Assembly: GCF_004337985.1 (NCBI RefSeq)
Contig: NC_043742.1
Coordinates: forward strand, 5,445,259 to 5,509,258
DNA from: Pyricularia pennisetigena
Lineage: Eukaryota; Ascomycota; Sordariomycetes; Magnaporthales; Pyriculariaceae
DNA length: 64,000 bases
Reading direction: 5' to 3'
Below, one piece after another: positions 61,152 through 64,000 of the stretch (positions within the stretch are counted from its first letter, which is position 1; each line of letters begins with the position of its first letter). The notes under the pieces were generated by a model that saw nothing but the letters and a program-made list of their open reading frames with translations, ran no database searches and was not told the DNA's origin. A program made the translations under genes and the position numbers.

Positions 61152-61299
61152 CGCCCGTTGCTTGTACAGTGGGTGACCCACAAGTGGACATGCACCTGAA
61201 GTGGACACCTGTTTTGTTAGCAATTTCTAGCATCCTTAACATAACCCACCTACTTTAACGCGATAACGCACCGCAAATAACGCGTTTTTAAAGCCGAAA

Positions 61300-62172
61300 A
61301 AAGCCGTAATACCGAAAAATTTGGAGTTTAAACTTACCCAGGCGGTTAAAACCGTAAAATTGAATATTTCGAAAAATAAAACGGCCGCGCAGTGGGCCGT
61401 GCCAAAAACCACCCTTATACGTCGCTTTAACGTCGTTTTCGATCGAAAACAAACCCATAAACCGTATTAATTACTTTTTAACGAATAGGAAAAATTCGTT
61501 AACTATTGGATCGAAATCGAAAAATTCGTTGGAAAAGCGCCCACGCACTAAATAATTAAAAATTTCGCTTTTTTTAATACCGCCGAAAAAACGCGTAAAC
61601 GTTTTCGGTACGCGTTAATTAACCGGTTTTTTACGCCGTAATAAAAATATTAAAACCAAATCCGGGATTTTTTTGGAGGGTGCGCGAGTTAAAAAAATTA
61701 CGGCCGAACCGATCCGGGCGTTTTATAATTAATATTAATAAACAATTACCGAATTCGAAATTAAACCCAAATATATCGTAAATATAAACGAATACGGTTT
61801 CCAATAAAGCGATATAACGGCCGGAAAAATATACGGTTTATTTTTCGTAAAACGCCGGAATTAAATTAAAATTATACATACGTTAAATATTATTTGGGCG
61901 TCGATTATCCAAACGGTAATTATAAAAAGAAAAAAGTTGATTTTAACCGTAATCCAAACGGGTAATATTTTATAAGCGCAATAGTTTTTATTTAATATTA
62001 AAAATTGGGCGTACGATTCGACTCCTACGGGCTGGTTTAATTTTACAATCGCTTTCAAATGGTTAAAACAGGTTTTTTTGTTTAAAACGAAACCAAATAT
62101 TAGTATAAAATGGCGGTTATTAATATTGGATTAAATTTTAACGTATTAATTAGCTAAATTCATATTTAAAAC
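61300..62172 (+). pseudogene. Fot1/pogo-like transposase remnant
   Basis: In order: an N-terminal helix-turn-helix of psq type (KTAAQWAVPKTTLIRRF near 61380-61430), a CENP-B/Tc5-type second DNA-binding domain (LLFNE-EKFVNYWIEIEKF, GKAPTH-IIKNFAF near 61470-61580), then the start of the DDE core, VNINEYGFQ near 61782, where the usual first Asp (MDE-GFQ) is Asn. Many RIP stops. The rest of the core is lost or unreadable after the LTR insertion. Confidence 0.75.
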
Positions 62173-62726
62173 TGTTAATTATATGCGCTGTTTAGCATGT
62201 AATGGGTCCACCTTTATTTGAACATAAGCCACAATAGATAGTGCCGAAGTGGGGCTGTTAAGGTTGTCAAATTTTCTATTATATTTTGTGTGTTGCAGGA
62301 ATTGCGATTTAAAATCAGCGAATGGGGTTTCACCCTATACCGTGGTTAATACCCACCCTGCATTTACAAATCAGCTACCCTGTACCGGGTTGAAGTTTTC
62401 ACCAAATCAGCAAATTAATGCGAATTTAAAAATGGTTTGTATAAAAATAAAGGTGTTTTTTCAACAACGTATACAAAATAATTTTTCGGAAAATCGTGTG
62501 CGGCACCGGAACCCTTTGCGGGGTGCGGACCCCCATTTCGATATCGGAGAATATGTAAGGGAGACAAAGCAAAATTTCCCCCACTAATGAATTAAATCTA
62601 TTAATCCCAAAATTAGTGAATTTAGTGCATATAAGCCCTGTAATTACAGGCTTTTACAACGCAATTAGCACCACGCCGCACCTAGGCTAATGCCTAACCC
62701 CCTGTTAGCAACCCATATTGTTAATA
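62173..62726 (+). mobile_element. Solo Copia LTR, 554 bp
   Basis: TGTTAATTATATGCG...CCCATATTGTTAATA, flanked by the perfect 5-bp duplication AAAAC (62168-62172 and 62727-62731). Left by recombination between the two LTRs of a former element. Confidence 0.9.
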
Positions 62727-62895
62727 AAAACGTTTAAAAACAGGGTTTTTTTCGAATATTTACTTATTTATAATTTATATTTTATTTAACCGTTAAATAT
62801 TTTGATTTTTAACCCTATTAAAACCTGTTACCGGTAATATATAAAATCTTTTACGTCGTTAAATATTATTGGGTTTAAATAACGAAAATGGTTTT

Positions 62896-63350
62896 TGTTA
62901 CGATCAAGGTATCGGGTAACCTGTTCTTAGGGTAAAATACAGTGGGTTGAAGCAACTGAGCGTCTTAACTGGGTAACTGGGGTTCTCAATAACTGGGGTG
63001 AAATTATAATCGTTTTCAAGTAAATATTAAGGTTAATTAGAGTTTAATTGCTGTTAAGCAATCCTAAAATCGAATCTATTTACATGGTAATAAACGTACC
63101 TTATATAAACTATATTCCGAATGTAATTTCCCTTAATTTGTTACAAATCGCAAAAATCACTTCGCCTAATCTATTATAATCTTTTAAAAATCATTAAAAT
63201 CACCTTTTTGGCGATTACGTGGCGTTACGTAATTTTTCCCTTAAATAATCGATGTTTTATTGTCGGCGATTTCTTTAGGCGAATATCGTTAGGAGGGGTG
63301 TAACCCCGCCTGGCCTTATTGGTACCGACCCATCTTATCTGGTCGTAATA
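62896..63350 (-). repeat. 3' LTR of the second Gypsy element
   Basis: 455 bp, starts TGTTACGATCAAGG and ends GGTCGTAATA. Confidence 0.9.
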
Positions 63351-63555
63351 TTAGGTTTCCCTTTCCTTAGCCAAATCCCTTTGGCTTTTAAATAGTTTAT
63401 ACTCCCCTAATTTTTGTTTCTGTTTCCATATTCCTTTTTTGCTAATTTTTTTACGCTATATTTAATCGCGTAACCAAATTAAAATTTGGTCGTTCGTCGA
63501 CAAAACGTCGCCACGCTTTCCTCTCTTCCCTATTATCGACCGACACTGTCGAAAT

Positions 63556-64000
63556 ACTTTCCTGCAATCCCTACTATACCAAAGGCGTAATATTTTGTTA
63601 AATATTTCCGCAGGATTTTGCTCGTTGTATGGAATGCGTTCGTTCCAACCGTTTTAGTTACGACGTATTAGGTTTGTCCGCTGTTTAAATCCGTTATATT
63701 GGTCGCCAGCATTCGAAACTGGATGCGGAAATTAAAACGTTTAAAAAACAAATTCACGCGCAGCAGGCGAAATTATTTCGTTTGCGAAAGCAAAAAAAAC
63801 TGTAATTTAAAAAAATAATGCGAACTGTATTTCGCGGGATTAATAATTTGGAGGAATTGGATCGCGTAAAACGTAAGGAGGCAAAATAGGAGGAACGGCG
63901 GCGGTCGTCCGAAATTTTTCCTAAAATATCACTCGAATCGCTTTTTCCGGATTCTAATTTTGTTTGGGATTCGACTTTCCCGATAAGTTTTTTAAATCCT
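63556..64000 (+). pseudogene. Antisense accessory ORF in the second Gypsy copy, 3' end beyond window
   Basis: Same frame as 38641-39223: CMECVRSNRFSYDVLGLS, then SKLDAEIKTFKKQIHAQQAKLFRLRKQ and GINNLEELDRVKRKEAK. The third Cys is Tyr here. Stops fall at the same codons as in the first copy (before IRY, in KKL-F, after KEAK), so either RIP hits coincide or the element was already damaged when it spread. Confidence 0.5.

Larger units (their letters stand above)
61167..62895 (+). mobile_element. Fot1/pogo-like Tc1-mariner transposon, 5' part, with a solo LTR inside
   Basis: The left end begins CAGTGGGTGACCCACAAGTGG after TA (61165-61166), the TA target typical of this superfamily. GTGGACA motifs repeat in the first 45 bases. 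Coding starts near 61300. The right end is not visible: sequence resumes after the solo LTR at 62727 and is cut by the Gypsy LTR at 62896. Flanks of 62727-62895 are not clearly coding. Confidence 0.75.
62896..64000 (-). mobile_element. Second Gypsy element, 3' part, cut by window edge
   Basis: A 455-bp LTR (62896-63350) identical in layout to 37956-38410, followed by polypurine-type sequence and internal sequence colinear with 38411-39060. In the same minus orientation as the first copy, so 62896 is the 3' end of the element. Confidence 0.85.

Overview
The window looks like an AT-rich, gene-poor compartment of a filamentous ascomycete genome. A plant-associated Pleosporales-type Dothideomycete is my best guess; this is an inference, not something the sequence proves. 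Almost every recognisable gene is a transposable element or large repeat. These are saturated with C-to-T and G-to-A changes of the kind made by repeat-induced point mutation (RIP): start codons ATG>ATA, Gln>stop, Trp>stop, and catalytic Asp>Asn and Glu>Lys. Most open reading frames longer than 60 codons are therefore fragments of dead genes or antisense shadows.

Layout. 1-10145 is copy 1 of a large degenerate repeat carrying an SNF2-type helicase gene and a convergent unrecognised gene. 10170-12842 is a jumble of a small DNA transposon ('M', about 1.86 kb, TAGTCTCAG ends, 9-bp target duplications) and an inverted Copia LTR with leader. 12947-14802 is a complete M copy. 14803-15554 is a small single-copy island holding the one intact-looking gene, a 109-codon secreted, Cys-containing protein. 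15555-17291 is another M copy, 17292-18673 unrecognised sequence, 18674-24052 an inverted Copia LTR and Copia copy 1, and 24053-24402 an M fragment. 24431-24800 holds a hairpin-bearing tandem repeat. 24803-36258 is copy 2 of the large repeat, which preserves an upstream RecQ-like helicase gene missing from copy 1. 36259-52440 is Copia copy 2, followed by a duplicated 3' end and third LTR to 55132. 55133-57900 has an NLR-type HEAT-repeat gene fragment and an M copy. 57900-61166 is a non-RIPed islet with a 5S rRNA-like sequence and the 3' end of a sugar-transporter gene, split by an M copy. 61167-62895 is a Fot1/pogo-like transposon with a solo Copia LTR in it. 62896-64000 is the start of a second Gypsy element.

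Insertion history can be read from target duplications. Copia copy 2 sits in the large repeat. A 650-bp LTR-like element ('S', TGTGA...TCACA) sits in Copia (AAACA duplication). A 7253-bp chromodomain Gypsy retrotransposon sits inside that S copy (AGAAA duplication). Other S copies sit in Copia copy 1 (CCCAT) and in the large repeat (CGCCC). M copies have 9-bp duplications in a Copia LTR and next to host genes.

The points most worth attention are the RIP-free effector-like gene, the large composite RecQ/SNF2 helicase repeat, an antisense accessory ORF kept in both Gypsy copies, and Pol III A/B-box-like sequences inside the S element.
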